This document shows positions 42,983 through 50,471 of a stretch of DNA of 57,546 bases, piece by piece (the stretch's first letter is position 1; each line of letters begins with the position of its first letter). A program made the translations under genes and the position numbers. The DNA lies in contig CAZNBL010000005.1 of NCBI GenBank assembly GCA_964571375.1, positions 1 through 57,546 on the forward strand. The letters are read 5' to 3'. The DNA comes from JAFTYR01 sp964571375. Lineage in GTDB: Bacteria > Pseudomonadota > Gammaproteobacteria > Burkholderiales > Burkholderiaceae_F. The notes under the pieces were generated by a model. That model ran no database searches. It had not been told where the DNA came from and saw only the letters and a program-made list of their open reading frames with translations.

Positions 42983-43885
42983 CTAGCTAGTAGATTTTTG
43001 CTGCTGCAAAACTTCCTTGAGCAATTCTCCGATCTTCGAAGGATTGCGGGTTGTACGAATACCGCAGGCTTCCATGAGTTCGAGCTTACTGTCAGCTGTA
43101 CCCTTTCCGCCCGAAATGATGGCACCGGCATGTCCCATACGCTTGCCGGCAGGAGCTGTAACGCCGGCAATAAAGCCGACTACAGGCTTAGTCATATTGT
43201 CTCGTGCCCAGACAGCAGCGGTTTCTTCATCGCTGCCGCCGATTTCACCGATCATCACGACAGCATCGGTATCCGGATCTTCATTGAAGAGCTTGAGAAC
43301 ATCGATGTGCTTTAAGCCGTTGATCGGATCTCCGCCGATACCGATGACGGTGGACTGACCGAAGCCGAGTCGTGTGAGCTGTTCGGCAGCTTCATAAGTC
43401 AGAGTACCGGATCGGGAAACTACACCGATTCGACCCTTCTTATGAATCTGAGCCGGCATGATGCCGATCTTGACTTCATCGGGAGTAAGGATGCCCGGGC
43501 AGTTCGGACCGAGAAGCAAAGACTTGCTTCCTGTCTTTCTCATATGGTCGCGTACACGGACCATGTCGAGAATCGGAATACCTTCGGTAATGCAGATGAT
43601 CAGAGACATACCTGCATCGCTCGCTTCCATGATGGCGCCTGCGGCACCTGCCGACGGCACATAAATCACAGAAACATCAGCTCCTGTCGCAGCCTTGGCT
43701 TCGGCAACCGTACCGAAAATCGGCAGACCTTCCCATGTCTCGCCCGCTCTTCTCGGATTGACACCGGCCACAAAGCAATCCTGTCCGAAACCGTACTCAC
43801 GGCACAAACGTGTATGGAACTGACCGGTCTTACCTGTCATACCCTGAGTGATGATCCGGCTGTTCTTGTTGACCAAAATACTCAT
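42983..43885 (-). CDS. sucD: Succinyl-CoA synthetase alpha subunit SucD
   Basis: A 300-residue alpha subunit: CoA-binding Rossmann part (QGMTGKTGQFHT, GVNPRRAGETWEGLPIFGTV) and ligase part with the phosphorylated His252 in MGHAGAIISGGKG. It interconverts succinyl-CoA and succinate with ADP or GDP phosphorylation. Its ATG overlaps the last base of the sucC stop, giving tight coupling that suits a 1:1 complex. Length is normal (about 290). The presence of SucCD implies at least a partial citric acid cycle in this organism. Confidence 0.97.
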   Translation of the reverse strand: MSILVNKNSRIITQGMTGKTGQFHTRLCREYGFGQDCFVAGVNPRRAGETWEGLPIFGTVAEAKAATGADVSVIYVPSAGAAGAIMEASDAGMSLIICITEGIPILDMVRVRDHMRKTGSKSLLLGPNCPGILTPDEVKIGIMPAQIHKKGRIGVVSRSGTLTYEAAEQLTRLGFGQSTVIGIGGDPINGLKHIDVLKLFNEDPDTDAVVMIGEIGGSDEETAAVWARDNMTKPVVGFIAGVTAPAGKRMGHAGAIISGGKGTADSKLELMEACGIRTTRNPSKIGELLKEVLQQQKSTS

Positions 43886-45054
43886 TATTCGTTACCTCCG
43901 GCCATATTCACTGCTGTTCTGGCGGCTTCTTCAAGGCTGACAACCGGTGTGATCGGCAGCTGGCTTTCGGCGAGAATTTCGCGGCCGCGCTCTTCGTTAG
44001 TACCGCGCATGCGGACGATCAAAGGAACATCCAGTTTGACGTTATGGCAGGCCTGAACGATACCTTCGGCGATAACGTCGCACTTCATGATGCCGCCGAA
44101 AATATTGACCAGAATAGTTTTGACACCTTCCTGAGAAAGCATGAACTGGAATGCTGCCGTTACCTTTTCCGGAGTGGCGCCGCCCCCGATATCGAGGAAG
44201 TTTGCCGGTTCGCCTCCGAAAAGCTTGATCGAATCCATCGTTGCCATAGCAAGGCCAGCACCGTTAACAAGGCAGGCGATATTGCCGTCGAGCTTAATGT
44301 ACTGAAGACCGGCATGATGAGCCTGAAGTTCGATCGGGTCTTCCTGATTCGGGTCGTGAAGCTCTTCAAGTTCCGGATGTCGGAAGAGCGCGCTGTCGTC
44401 AAATACCATCTTGACGTCAAGCGGCAGTACCTTCTTGTCGGCTGTTACGACAAGAGGATTGATTTCCAAAAGGGTGCAGTCCATACCGACAAAGGCCTGC
44501 CAAAGTGCAACGAGAATATCTGCGGCATCCTGCTGCAGAGCTTCTTCAATACCGAGACGACATGCAGCCGCTGCAGCTTCTTCCTTATCAAGGCCTTTTT
44601 CAATATCGATCTGAACCTGAATGATTTTTTCAGGTGTTTTGGCAGCAACTTCTTCAATTGCCATGCCGCCGGCAGCAGAAACCAGCAGTACCGGTTTCTG
44701 AGTAACGCGGTCGACAAGGAAGCCGACGTAGTATTCGCCGACAATCGAAAGTCCTTCCTGAACCAGTACGCGGTCAACCGCGGCGCCCTCGGCTCCGGTC
44801 TGGATAGTAACCAGACGGCTGCCGATCATGGCTTCTGCATAGGAGCGGACTTCTTCAATACTTTTGGCAATTTTGACGCCGCCCGCTTTACCGCGGCCGC
44901 CGGCGTGAACCTGAGCTTTAACGGCCCATACATTGCCGCCTAAAGTTTCAGCAGCTTCTGCTGCTTGCTGCGCAGTCTGTGCAACGATACCGCGAGGGAT
45001 CGGCACATTGAACTTGGTCAAGATCTCTCTTGCCTGATATTCATGGATTTTCAT
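43885..45054 (-). CDS. sucC: Succinyl-CoA synthetase beta subunit SucC
   Basis: A 389-residue ATP-grasp subunit: MKIHEYQAREILTKFNVPIPRG, nucleotide site around VKAQVHAGGRGKAGGVK, LEINPLVV, NGAGLAMATMDSIKLFGGEPANFLDIGGGA, and TILVNIFGGIMKCDVIAEGI. It binds the nucleotide and succinate, and SucD carries the phosphohistidine. It is the first gene of sucC-sucD-terC. About 220 bases separate it from recX, with the recX terminator at the far end, so it should have its own promoter there. Confidence 0.97.
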   Translation of the reverse strand: MKIHEYQAREILTKFNVPIPRGIVAQTAQQAAEAAETLGGNVWAVKAQVHAGGRGKAGGVKIAKSIEEVRSYAEAMIGSRLVTIQTGAEGAAVDRVLVQEGLSIVGEYYVGFLVDRVTQKPVLLVSAAGGMAIEEVAAKTPEKIIQVQIDIEKGLDKEEAAAAACRLGIEEALQQDAADILVALWQAFVGMDCTLLEINPLVVTADKKVLPLDVKMVFDDSALFRHPELEELHDPNQEDPIELQAHHAGLQYIKLDGNIACLVNGAGLAMATMDSIKLFGGEPANFLDIGGGATPEKVTAAFQFMLSQEGVKTILVNIFGGIMKCDVIAEGIVQACHNVKLDVPLIVRMRGTNEERGREILAESQLPITPVVSLEEAARTAVNMAGGNE

Positions 45055-45205
45055 TCATCAGCCCCTGTAGATCAGGAAAGTATATACAAGGGTTCGGATT
45101 CGTTGGGTTGATCTGGAAAAAATTTATCTGCTCATACCAATTAAACGCCAAATTCAAGCAGATATATCGTTTTCTCCGTCACCGTTCTCTATTACCGAAC
45201 CGCAT

Positions 45206-45246
45206 AAAAATTAAGCCCGGGCGCAATTTGATTTGCTCTCCCGGGC
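45206..45246 (-). terminator. Terminator of the recA-recX operon
   Basis: On the minus strand GCCCGGG (45246-45240) and CCCGGGC (45221-45215) form the stem around an 18-base loop, followed after CTTAA by a TTTTT tract. The rest of the gap to sucC (to 45273 and 45055) holds no gene. Confidence 0.7.
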
Positions 45247-45273
45247 GGCTCTTCTGAGTTCTGCGTCAAGACG

Positions 45274-45744
45274 CTATTCGTCATCTTCGGTCTTTCCGCG
45301 CATTACCTTCTCAATTGTTCTGAATGAGAAACCTCGGGAAGCTAAGTAGCGGAATTGTTTGGCCCGCTCCTTATCGTCTTCGGCAACGTAACCGAATTTT
45401 CGTTCCCAGAGCGCGGCAGCTCTTTCAATTTCTGTGTCTTTAAACTCTTCGAATGCTTCGTCGATCGACTCGTCGTCAATCCCCTCGCGGCGCAGTTCCG
45501 TGCGCAACCGTCTGTCCCCGTAGCGGGAAGCTCGGGTCATGATGCGTACACGCGCAAAGCGACTGTCGGACTGATACTTGCGTTCGGCAAGCTCATCGAG
45601 CACCGAACGAATCAAATCCGTATCCGCTTCTTCAAAACATTCGGCCAGCTTCTTTTCAAGACCGCTGCGGCTTCTCTCGCGAATTGCAAGAAGAGCCACA
45701 GCCTTTTGCTTGACGGCCTTGCGAAGATCCTCAGATTCGCTCAT
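45274..45744 (-). CDS. recX: Regulatory protein RecX
   Basis: A 156-residue RecX made of three-helix repeats: LRKAVKQKAVALLAIRERSRSGLEKKLAECF, then VLDELAERKYQSDSRFARVRIMTRASRYGDRRLRTELRREGI, then RYLASRGFSFRTIEKVMRG. It binds RecA filaments and limits their growth and ATPase activity. The gene starts on the recA stop (ATG and TGA overlapping as TGATG), the usual coupled recA-recX layout. Confidence 0.94.
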   Translation of the reverse strand: MSESEDLRKAVKQKAVALLAIRERSRSGLEKKLAECFEEADTDLIRSVLDELAERKYQSDSRFARVRIMTRASRYGDRRLRTELRREGIDDESIDEAFEEFKDTEIERAAALWERKFGYVAEDDKERAKQFRYLASRGFSFRTIEKVMRGKTEDDE

Positions 45745-46880
45745 CAGGCGTCAACATCCTCGAAGAGTTCTTCTTCGCCGACGACATCCTTTTCAGCAAC
45801 AGGTTCTGCTTCCTTAGCCTTGGCAGCAGGAGCGTTCTTCTTGTTGCCTTCAGTCAGCTTGGCACGGATCTGATCCTCGATCTTCTTCATTTCTTCCGGA
45901 TGATCCTTCAGCCACTGTCTTGCAGCTGCCTTACCCTGACCGATCTTGGAACCCTGATAGGCATACCAGGCACCGGACTTTTCAAAGATGTCCATTTCGG
46001 TACCGATATCGATCACTTCGCCTTCGCGGGAAATACCTTCGCCGTAAAGGATTTCAAATTCAGCCTGCTTGAAGGGAGGTGCAACCTTGTTCTTAACAAC
46101 CTTGACTCGGGTTTCGTTACCGAGGATATCGTCACCCTTCTTAACACCGCCGATACGACGGATGTCGAGACGGACAGTGGCGTAGAACTTCAGAGCGTTA
46201 CCGCCTGTGGTTGTTTCGGCAGAACCGTAAACCACGCCGATCTTCTGACGGACCTGGTTAATGAACACGACCAATGTATTGGACTTCTTGATACTGGAGG
46301 TCAGCTTTCTCAGAGCCTGGCTCATGAGACGTGCCTGAAGGCCGGGGAGAGCTTCGCCCATATCGCCTTCAATTTCACTTCTCGGAGTAAGAGCGGCGAC
46401 CGAGTCGATAACGACGAGGTCGACTGCACCGGAGCGAACCAGAGAATCGGTGATTTCAAGAGCCTGTTCACCGCTGTCCGGCTGAGAAAGCAGGAGATCT
46501 TCAACCTTAACACCGAGGTTTCTAGCGTAGCTCACGTCGAGAGCATGTTCGGCATCGATAAATGCACAGGTACCGCCGAGCTTCTGCATTTCGGCAACAA
46601 CGTGCAGCGTCAGAGTTGTCTTACCGGAAGATTCGGGACCGTAAATTTCAACGATACGGCCGCGGGGCAGACCGCCGACACCGAGCGCATAGTCGAGCGT
46701 GAAGGAACCGGTGGAAACTACATCAATATCTTCCTGCTCAGGCTGATCGCCCATACGCATCACTGCATCTTTACCAAACTGCTTTGCAATCTGGTCAAGC
46801 GCCATCTTGAGCGCCTTCTTACGGGCATCGGTATCAGTAAGCTGTTCTACAGGCGGCTTTGCCTTCTTTTTTTCTGCCAT
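45744..46880 (-). CDS. recA: Recombinase RecA
   Basis: A 378-residue RecA: MAW-type N-terminal helix, Walker A GPESSGKTTL (81-90), Walker B region LVVIDSVAAL, loop L1 EGDMGEALPGLQARLMSQALRKL, FINQVRQKIGV, and L2 TTTGGNALKFYA. The acidic C-terminal tail ends EELFEDVDA. It catalyses homologous strand exchange and triggers LexA self-cleavage. I find no CTGT-N8-ACAG SOS box upstream. An inverted repeat CAGT-N9-ACTG (46915-46931) overlaps the likely -10 region instead. Confidence 0.98.
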   Translation of the reverse strand: MAEKKKAKPPVEQLTDTDARKKALKMALDQIAKQFGKDAVMRMGDQPEQEDIDVVSTGSFTLDYALGVGGLPRGRIVEIYGPESSGKTTLTLHVVAEMQKLGGTCAFIDAEHALDVSYARNLGVKVEDLLLSQPDSGEQALEITDSLVRSGAVDLVVIDSVAALTPRSEIEGDMGEALPGLQARLMSQALRKLTSSIKKSNTLVVFINQVRQKIGVVYGSAETTTGGNALKFYATVRLDIRRIGGVKKGDDILGNETRVKVVKNKVAPPFKQAEFEILYGEGISREGEVIDIGTEMDIFEKSGAWYAYQGSKIGQGKAAARQWLKDHPEEMKKIEDQIRAKLTEGNKKNAPAAKAKEAEPVAEKDVVGEEELFEDVDA

Positions 46881-47071
46881 TTCTGAGCCATCCTTTAACT
46901 AAATATATCGGTCACAGTACGATGTGCACTGCGTTAATTCAATACTAATCGAAAACCGAATCTGCGCAAGTCATCGCTGCATCAATAAATTTTCCAACTT
47001 AATTTGATAAGTAATATCAATCGGTTAGCTATAAAAGTACAGCTTTCTGAATAAAAATTTTCAAACTTCGC

Positions 47072-47099
47072 TTGACAGCCGAAAATATATCCTTATAAT
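47072..47099 (+). promoter_or_regulatory. Consensus sigma-70 promoter of the tRNA-Lys cluster
   Basis: TTGACA (47072-47077) and TATAAT (47094-47099), both perfect, with a 16-base spacer. The expected start is near 47106, which is the first base of a hairpin CCTCAAG/CTTGAGG (47106-47123) followed by CGTTTTT. Confidence 0.88.
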
Positions 47100-47139
47100 T
47101 CACATCCTCAAGTTTGCTTGAGGCGTTTTTCTGGGTTCT

Positions 47140-47215
47140 GGGCTGTTAGCTCAGTTGGTAGAGCAGTGGACTTTTAATCCATTGGTCGTGAGTTCGAGTC
47201 TCGCACAGCCCACCA
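47140..47215 (+). tRNA. tRNA-Lys(UUU)
   Basis: Acceptor arms GGGCTGT and ACAGCCC, D arm GCTC/GAGC, anticodon loop CTTTTAA (anticodon TTT) and T loop TTCGAGT, with the CCA end encoded (47213-47215). It is the first tRNA after the strong promoter. Its U34 is a substrate for MnmA and MnmC, both encoded in this window. Confidence 0.97.
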
Positions 47216-47240
47216 ATAAAAACCCTTTAGCGCTCTTGTT

Positions 47241-47293
47241 GGGAACATAGCTCAGTTGGTAGAGCAGCGGACTCTTAATCCGTCGGTCCTGGG
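47241..47293 (+). tRNA. tRNA-Lys(CUU), cut by the assembly gap (5' part)
   Basis: The first 53 bases, GGGAACATAGCTC through the anticodon loop CTCTTAA (anticodon CTT) into the T arm, then Ns. The seen part is identical to the complete copy at 47487. Confidence 0.85.
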
Positions 47294-47393
47294 NNNNNNN
47301 NNNNNNNNNNNNNNNNNNNNNNNNNNNNNNNNNNNNNNNNNNNNNNNNNNNNNNNNNNNNNNNNNNNNNNNNNNNNNNNNNNNNNNNNNNNNN
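47294..47393. other. Assembly gap of 100 Ns
   Basis: Exactly 100 N bases, a conventional filler for a gap of unknown length. Both edges lie inside identical tRNA-Lys(CUU) sequence. The two edges share 32 bases (tRNA positions 22-53), so the gap could hide more copies or be a false gap inside one copy. Confidence 0.95.
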
Positions 47394-47448
47394 GAGCAGC
47401 GGACTCTTAATCCGTCGGTCCTGGGTTCGAATCCCCGTGTTCCCACCA
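47394..47448 (+). tRNA. tRNA-Lys(CUU), 3' part after the gap
   Basis: Starts in the D arm (GAGCAGCGG), has the anticodon loop CTCTTAA, T loop and acceptor TGTTCCCA with encoded CCA (47446-47448). It is identical in the shared part to the copy at 47487. Confidence 0.87.
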
Positions 47449-47486
47449 TCCTCCTTCAAGCACGAGGTAAAACAAAGCTTGGTATT

Positions 47487-47562
47487 GGGAACATAGCTCA
47501 GTTGGTAGAGCAGCGGACTCTTAATCCGTCGGTCCTGGGTTCGAATCCCCGTGTTCCCACCA
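47487..47562 (+). tRNA. tRNA-Lys(CUU), complete copy
   Basis: Acceptor arms GGGAACA and TGTTCCC, anticodon loop CTCTTAA (anticodon CTT), T loop TTCGAAT, encoded CCA. It is the last member of the cluster, before the terminator. Confidence 0.96.
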
Positions 47563-47566
47563 CGAT

Positions 47567-47607
47567 AGTCCCGCAAGGTTAACTGCCTTAGCGGGACTTC
47601 CTTTTTT
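47567..47607 (+). terminator. Terminator of the tRNA-Lys cluster
   Basis: AGTCCCGC-AAGG pairs with CCTT-A-GCGGGACT (one bulge), followed by TTCC and six T residues. Confidence 0.88.
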
Positions 47608-47697
47608 CAGATTTCCTTAAATTCTTCTCCTCTTTCCCCTATTGCAATCAATTTTCGGGAATAATCGAGGCTGTTGTATCCCAACGAAATTATTGAA

Positions 47698-47717
47698 GCC
47701 GATTACGGATAATCGGC
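47698..47717 (+). promoter_or_regulatory. Hairpin in the metN leader
   Basis: A perfect 8-base stem, GCCGATTA/TAATCGGC around CGGA, 21 bases upstream of the metN start. There is no T tract, so it is not a terminator. It may be an operator or an RNA element. It does not look like a SAM riboswitch. Confidence 0.35.
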
Positions 47718-47738
47718 CGGCCATTTAAGGAACAGAAA

Positions 47739-48797
47739 TTGATCGATCTACAACATATCACCCAGCAGTACATCACCGCTGACGGAAAATCGACATTCCT
47801 TGCCTGTGACGACGTCAACATTCACATTGCCAAGGGAGAAATCTTCGGCATTATCGGCCGCTCCGGTGCAGGTAAAAGTACGCTTGTGCGCTGCATCAAC
47901 CTTCTCAATCGTCCCACTTCGGGTCGCGTTATCGTCGACGGAGAAGATCTGACTGCTATGCCGACCGACATGCTTCGCAAAGCACGTCGTGAAATCGGCA
48001 TGATTTTCCAGCACTTCAACCTGCTTTCGTCCCGCACGGTCTATGACAACATTGCCCTGCCGCTCGAACTCGCAGGTACTCCGAAAGAAGAAATCCGCAA
48101 GAAAATCGAACCGCTGATCGACCTCGTCGGTCTGCGTGAGCATAAGGATAAGTATCCGTCCCAGCTCTCCGGCGGTCAGAAGCAGAGAGTCGGTATTGCC
48201 CGCGCTCTTTCTTCGGATCCGAAGATCCTCTTAAGTGACGAAGCTACCAGCGCGCTTGACCCGGAAACCACCCAGGCCACCCTGCAGCTTCTCGACAAGA
48301 TTAACAAGCAGCTCGGTCTGACCATCGTCATGATTACTCATGAAATGGATGTCGTTAAACAGATCTGCCAGAAAGTCGTTGTGATGGACAGAGGCAAAGT
48401 CGTTGAAAGCGGCACCGTCCTCGATGTATTCCGCGATCCCAAGCACGACGTCACCAAGGCTCTGCTCTCAAGCGTCCTGGCTGCGCGCGATCTGCCTGAA
48501 AAGATGCGCGACCGCGTCAGAAACCTTGTCAAAGACAAGTCCAACTCCGACCGACCCGTTCACCTGCTGCGTCTGACCTTCATCGGCCGACACACCACCG
48601 ATCCGGTCATCTCGGAAGCCTGCCGTCTCTACAATCTCGATTTCAACGTTCTGCTCGGTCAGATCGATGAAATTCAAGGCCAGAGCTACGGCACCCTGAC
48701 CATCACGCTGACAGGTTCCGTACAGAACTACCGTCAGGCAATTCAGTTCATCCGCGAAAAGGAAGTTCAAGTCGAGGAGCTCAACGATGTCCTCTAA
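47739..48797 (+). CDS. metN: Methionine ABC transporter ATP-binding protein MetN
   Basis: A 352-residue ATPase with Walker A GRSGAGKST (40-48), Q loop FQHFNLL, signature LSGGQKQRVGIARAL, Walker B ILLSDEATSALDP and a C-terminal NIL (ACT-like) domain from about residue 270. That domain binds methionine and inhibits uptake (trans-inhibition). It imports D- and L-methionine with MetI and MetQ. The start is TTG 47739 with AAGGA upstream. It overlaps metI by 11 bases. A binding-protein gene (metQ) does not follow, so it must be elsewhere. Confidence 0.94.
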   Translation: MIDLQHITQQYITADGKSTFLACDDVNIHIAKGEIFGIIGRSGAGKSTLVRCINLLNRPTSGRVIVDGEDLTAMPTDMLRKARREIGMIFQHFNLLSSRTVYDNIALPLELAGTPKEEIRKKIEPLIDLVGLREHKDKYPSQLSGGQKQRVGIARALSSDPKILLSDEATSALDPETTQATLQLLDKINKQLGLTIVMITHEMDVVKQICQKVVVMDRGKVVESGTVLDVFRDPKHDVTKALLSSVLAARDLPEKMRDRVRNLVKDKSNSDRPVHLLRLTFIGRHTTDPVISEACRLYNLDFNVLLGQIDEIQGQSYGTLTITLTGSVQNYRQAIQFIREKEVQVEELNDVL

Positions 48798-49440
48798 TCT
48801 CATCCGCCTTCTCTGGGAATCGTTTTTAGAGACCTTCATGATGGTCGGTATCAGCGGCGCTTTGGCCGCTGCCATCGGCATCCCTCTCGGCGTATTCCTC
48901 TTTACTACTTCGGCCAAGGGTATTACCCCGAGACCGGTACTGAACCGCGTGATCGGTACGGTTGTCAATACCGTCCGCTCGGTTCCCTTCATCATCCTTC
49001 TGGTTGCCATCATCCCGTTTACCCGCCTGATCGTGGGTACTTCGATCGGTACCACAGCCGCAATCGTGCCTCTAACAATTGCTGCCGCTCCCTTCATCGC
49101 CCGTCTGGTAGAAACCAGCCTGCGTGAAGTCGACAAAGGTCTTATCGAAGCCGCTGAATCGATGGGCGCATCCAATACCCAGATCATCATGAAGGTACTT
49201 CTGCCCGAAGCCATGCCCGGCATCCTCGCCGGCCTCACCATTGCGTTTGTCGCTTTGGTCGGCAGTTCCGCAATGGCCGGTGCCGTGGGCGGCGGCGGTC
49301 TCGGCGATATGGGTATCCGTTACGGCTATCAGCGCTTCATGCCTGAAGTTATGCTTGCCGTGGTGGTGATCCTGGTGATTTTTGTTCAGTCTCTGCAGAC
49401 TTTCGGCGATTGGGCCGTACGCAAAGTCACCCACCGATAA
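48787..49440 (+). CDS. metI: Methionine ABC transporter permease MetI
   Basis: A 217-residue permease with five transmembrane segments and the coupling EAA loop EAAESMGASNTQIIMKVLLPEAMPGI. It starts inside the end of metN (coupled) and is closed by a strong terminator. Other features match MetI, including NTVRSVPFIILLVAIIPFTRL and SAMAGAVGGGGLGDMGIRYGY. It forms the membrane channel of the MetNIQ importer. Confidence 0.94.
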   Translation: MSSNLIRLLWESFLETFMMVGISGALAAAIGIPLGVFLFTTSAKGITPRPVLNRVIGTVVNTVRSVPFIILLVAIIPFTRLIVGTSIGTTAAIVPLTIAAAPFIARLVETSLREVDKGLIEAAESMGASNTQIIMKVLLPEAMPGILAGLTIAFVALVGSSAMAGAVGGGGLGDMGIRYGYQRFMPEVMLAVVVILVIFVQSLQTFGDWAVRKVTHR

Positions 49441-49452
49441 ACTCGTCCCGAC

Positions 49453-49485
49453 ACAGGGTGCCCGAACGGCACCCTGTATTTTTTT
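49453..49485 (+). terminator. Terminator after metI
   Basis: A 10-base perfect stem, ACAGGGTGCC (49453-49462) and GGCACCCTGT (49468-49477), then A and seven T residues. Confidence 0.92.
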
Positions 49486-49506
49486 GAGTTAAAATTCAAC
49501 ACCTCT

Positions 49507-49580
49507 GCGGGTGTAGCTCAATGGTAGAGCGACGGCTTCCCAAGCCGACGACGAGGGTTCGATTCCCTTCACCCGCTCCA
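49507..49580 (+). tRNA. tRNA-Gly(CCC)
   Basis: Acceptor arms GCGGGTG and CACCCGC, D arm GCTC/GAGC, anticodon loop TTCCCAA (anticodon CCC, reading GGG), T loop TTCGATT, encoded CCA (49578-49580). It stands alone, 26 bases after the metI stem-loop, so it needs its own promoter in the terminator region or read-through. Confidence 0.95.
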
Positions 49581-49643
49581 AAAGTTTTCTGCTTCAACTG
49601 AAGCGACACCGACTTTTCCCCTTTGATTTATCCATATGGCGTT

Positions 49644-49662
49644 TGACGTTAAAATAACGTCA
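49644..49662. promoter_or_regulatory. Palindrome upstream of trmB
   Basis: TGACGTTA and TAACGTCA, perfect 8-base arms around AAA, 25 bases before the trmB ATG. TTGACG at its left edge could be a -35 box. It may be an operator or a leader hairpin. Confidence 0.4.
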
Positions 49663-49687
49663 GATTTCCATTTAAAAACCGTTATTT

Positions 49688-50407
49688 ATGAAGACTGAAC
49701 TTACTCCTGAGCAGCTCGAAGAGCTCAAAAAGCGCCACATCCGCAGCTTCTGCATGCGCCGCGGCCACATCAGCAACTCCCAGGAAAGAGCTGTTGAAGA
49801 ACTCTTCCCGCTCTATGAAGTTGTCTACGATCCTTCCCAGAAGATCAGCTCCCAGTCCCTTTTCGGCAACGACAAGCCGCTCGTGCTCGAAATCGGTTGC
49901 GGCATGGGCGAAACCACTGCAGCAATCGCTGCCGCTCACCCCGAAGTCAACTTTGTCGGCTGTGAAGTCTTCTTAGCCGGCGTCGGCGCCCTCTCCAAGC
50001 GCATCCACGAAATGGAACTGAAGAACGTTCGTCTGTTCCGTCACGATGCAGTTGAAGTCGTCCGCGACATGATCGCCGAAAACACTCTCGACGGCGTTCA
50101 CATCTACTTCCCGGATCCCTGGCGCAAGGCCCGTCATCACAAGCGCCGTCTGGTGGCTCAGCCCTTCATCGGCATGCTCTCTTCCCGTATCAAGCAGGGC
50201 GGCTATCTGCACTGCGCCACAGACTGGGAAAACTATGCCGAACAGATGATGGAAGTCCTCAGCGGCGAAGAACTCCTGCAGAACAAGTACGAGTCCTTCT
50301 CTCCGGTCATGGGCAACCCGATCACCGAACGCCCGACCACCAAGTTCAATGAGCGCGGCAACCGCCTCGGTCACGGCTGCTGGGATCTCGTGTTCCTGCG
50401 CAAGTAA
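49688..50407 (+). CDS. trmB: tRNA (guanine-N7)-methyltransferase TrmB
   Basis: A 239-residue class I methyltransferase that makes m7G46 in tRNA. SAM motif I is LVLEIGCGMGETTAAIA. The TrmB signature IYFPDPWRKARHHKRRLV carries the catalytic Asp, and CATDWENYAEQM and ITERPTTKFNERGNRLGHGCWDL close the protein. It is single-gene, between a tRNA-Gly and a bidirectional terminator. Upstream is an 8-base palindrome that may regulate it. Confidence 0.96.
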   Translation: MKTELTPEQLEELKKRHIRSFCMRRGHISNSQERAVEELFPLYEVVYDPSQKISSQSLFGNDKPLVLEIGCGMGETTAAIAAAHPEVNFVGCEVFLAGVGALSKRIHEMELKNVRLFRHDAVEVVRDMIAENTLDGVHIYFPDPWRKARHHKRRLVAQPFIGMLSSRIKQGGYLHCATDWENYAEQMMEVLSGEELLQNKYESFSPVMGNPITERPTTKFNERGNRLGHGCWDLVFLRK

Positions 50408-50425
50408 TTCCCGAATTTCGGGTAC

Positions 50426-50456
50426 AAAAAAACTCGTTCTGCGGAACGAGTTTTTT
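50426..50456. terminator. Bidirectional terminator between trmB and uppP
   Basis: AACTCGTTC (50431-50439) pairs with GAACGAGTT (50444-50452), with A residues before and six T residues after. It ends both converging operons. Confidence 0.88.
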
Positions 50457-50471
50457 GTTTTCAGTAGCTTC

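Noticed and set aside
47151..47576. Apparent coding frames across the tRNA-Lys cluster and the N gap
   Set aside because: They translate tRNA sequence and Ns. Repeats such as RTQDRRIKSPLL are well-known tRNA-derived artefacts.
47608..47738. SAM-type riboswitch ahead of metN
   Set aside because: The 131-base region shows only short hairpins and none of the conserved SAM riboswitch core.
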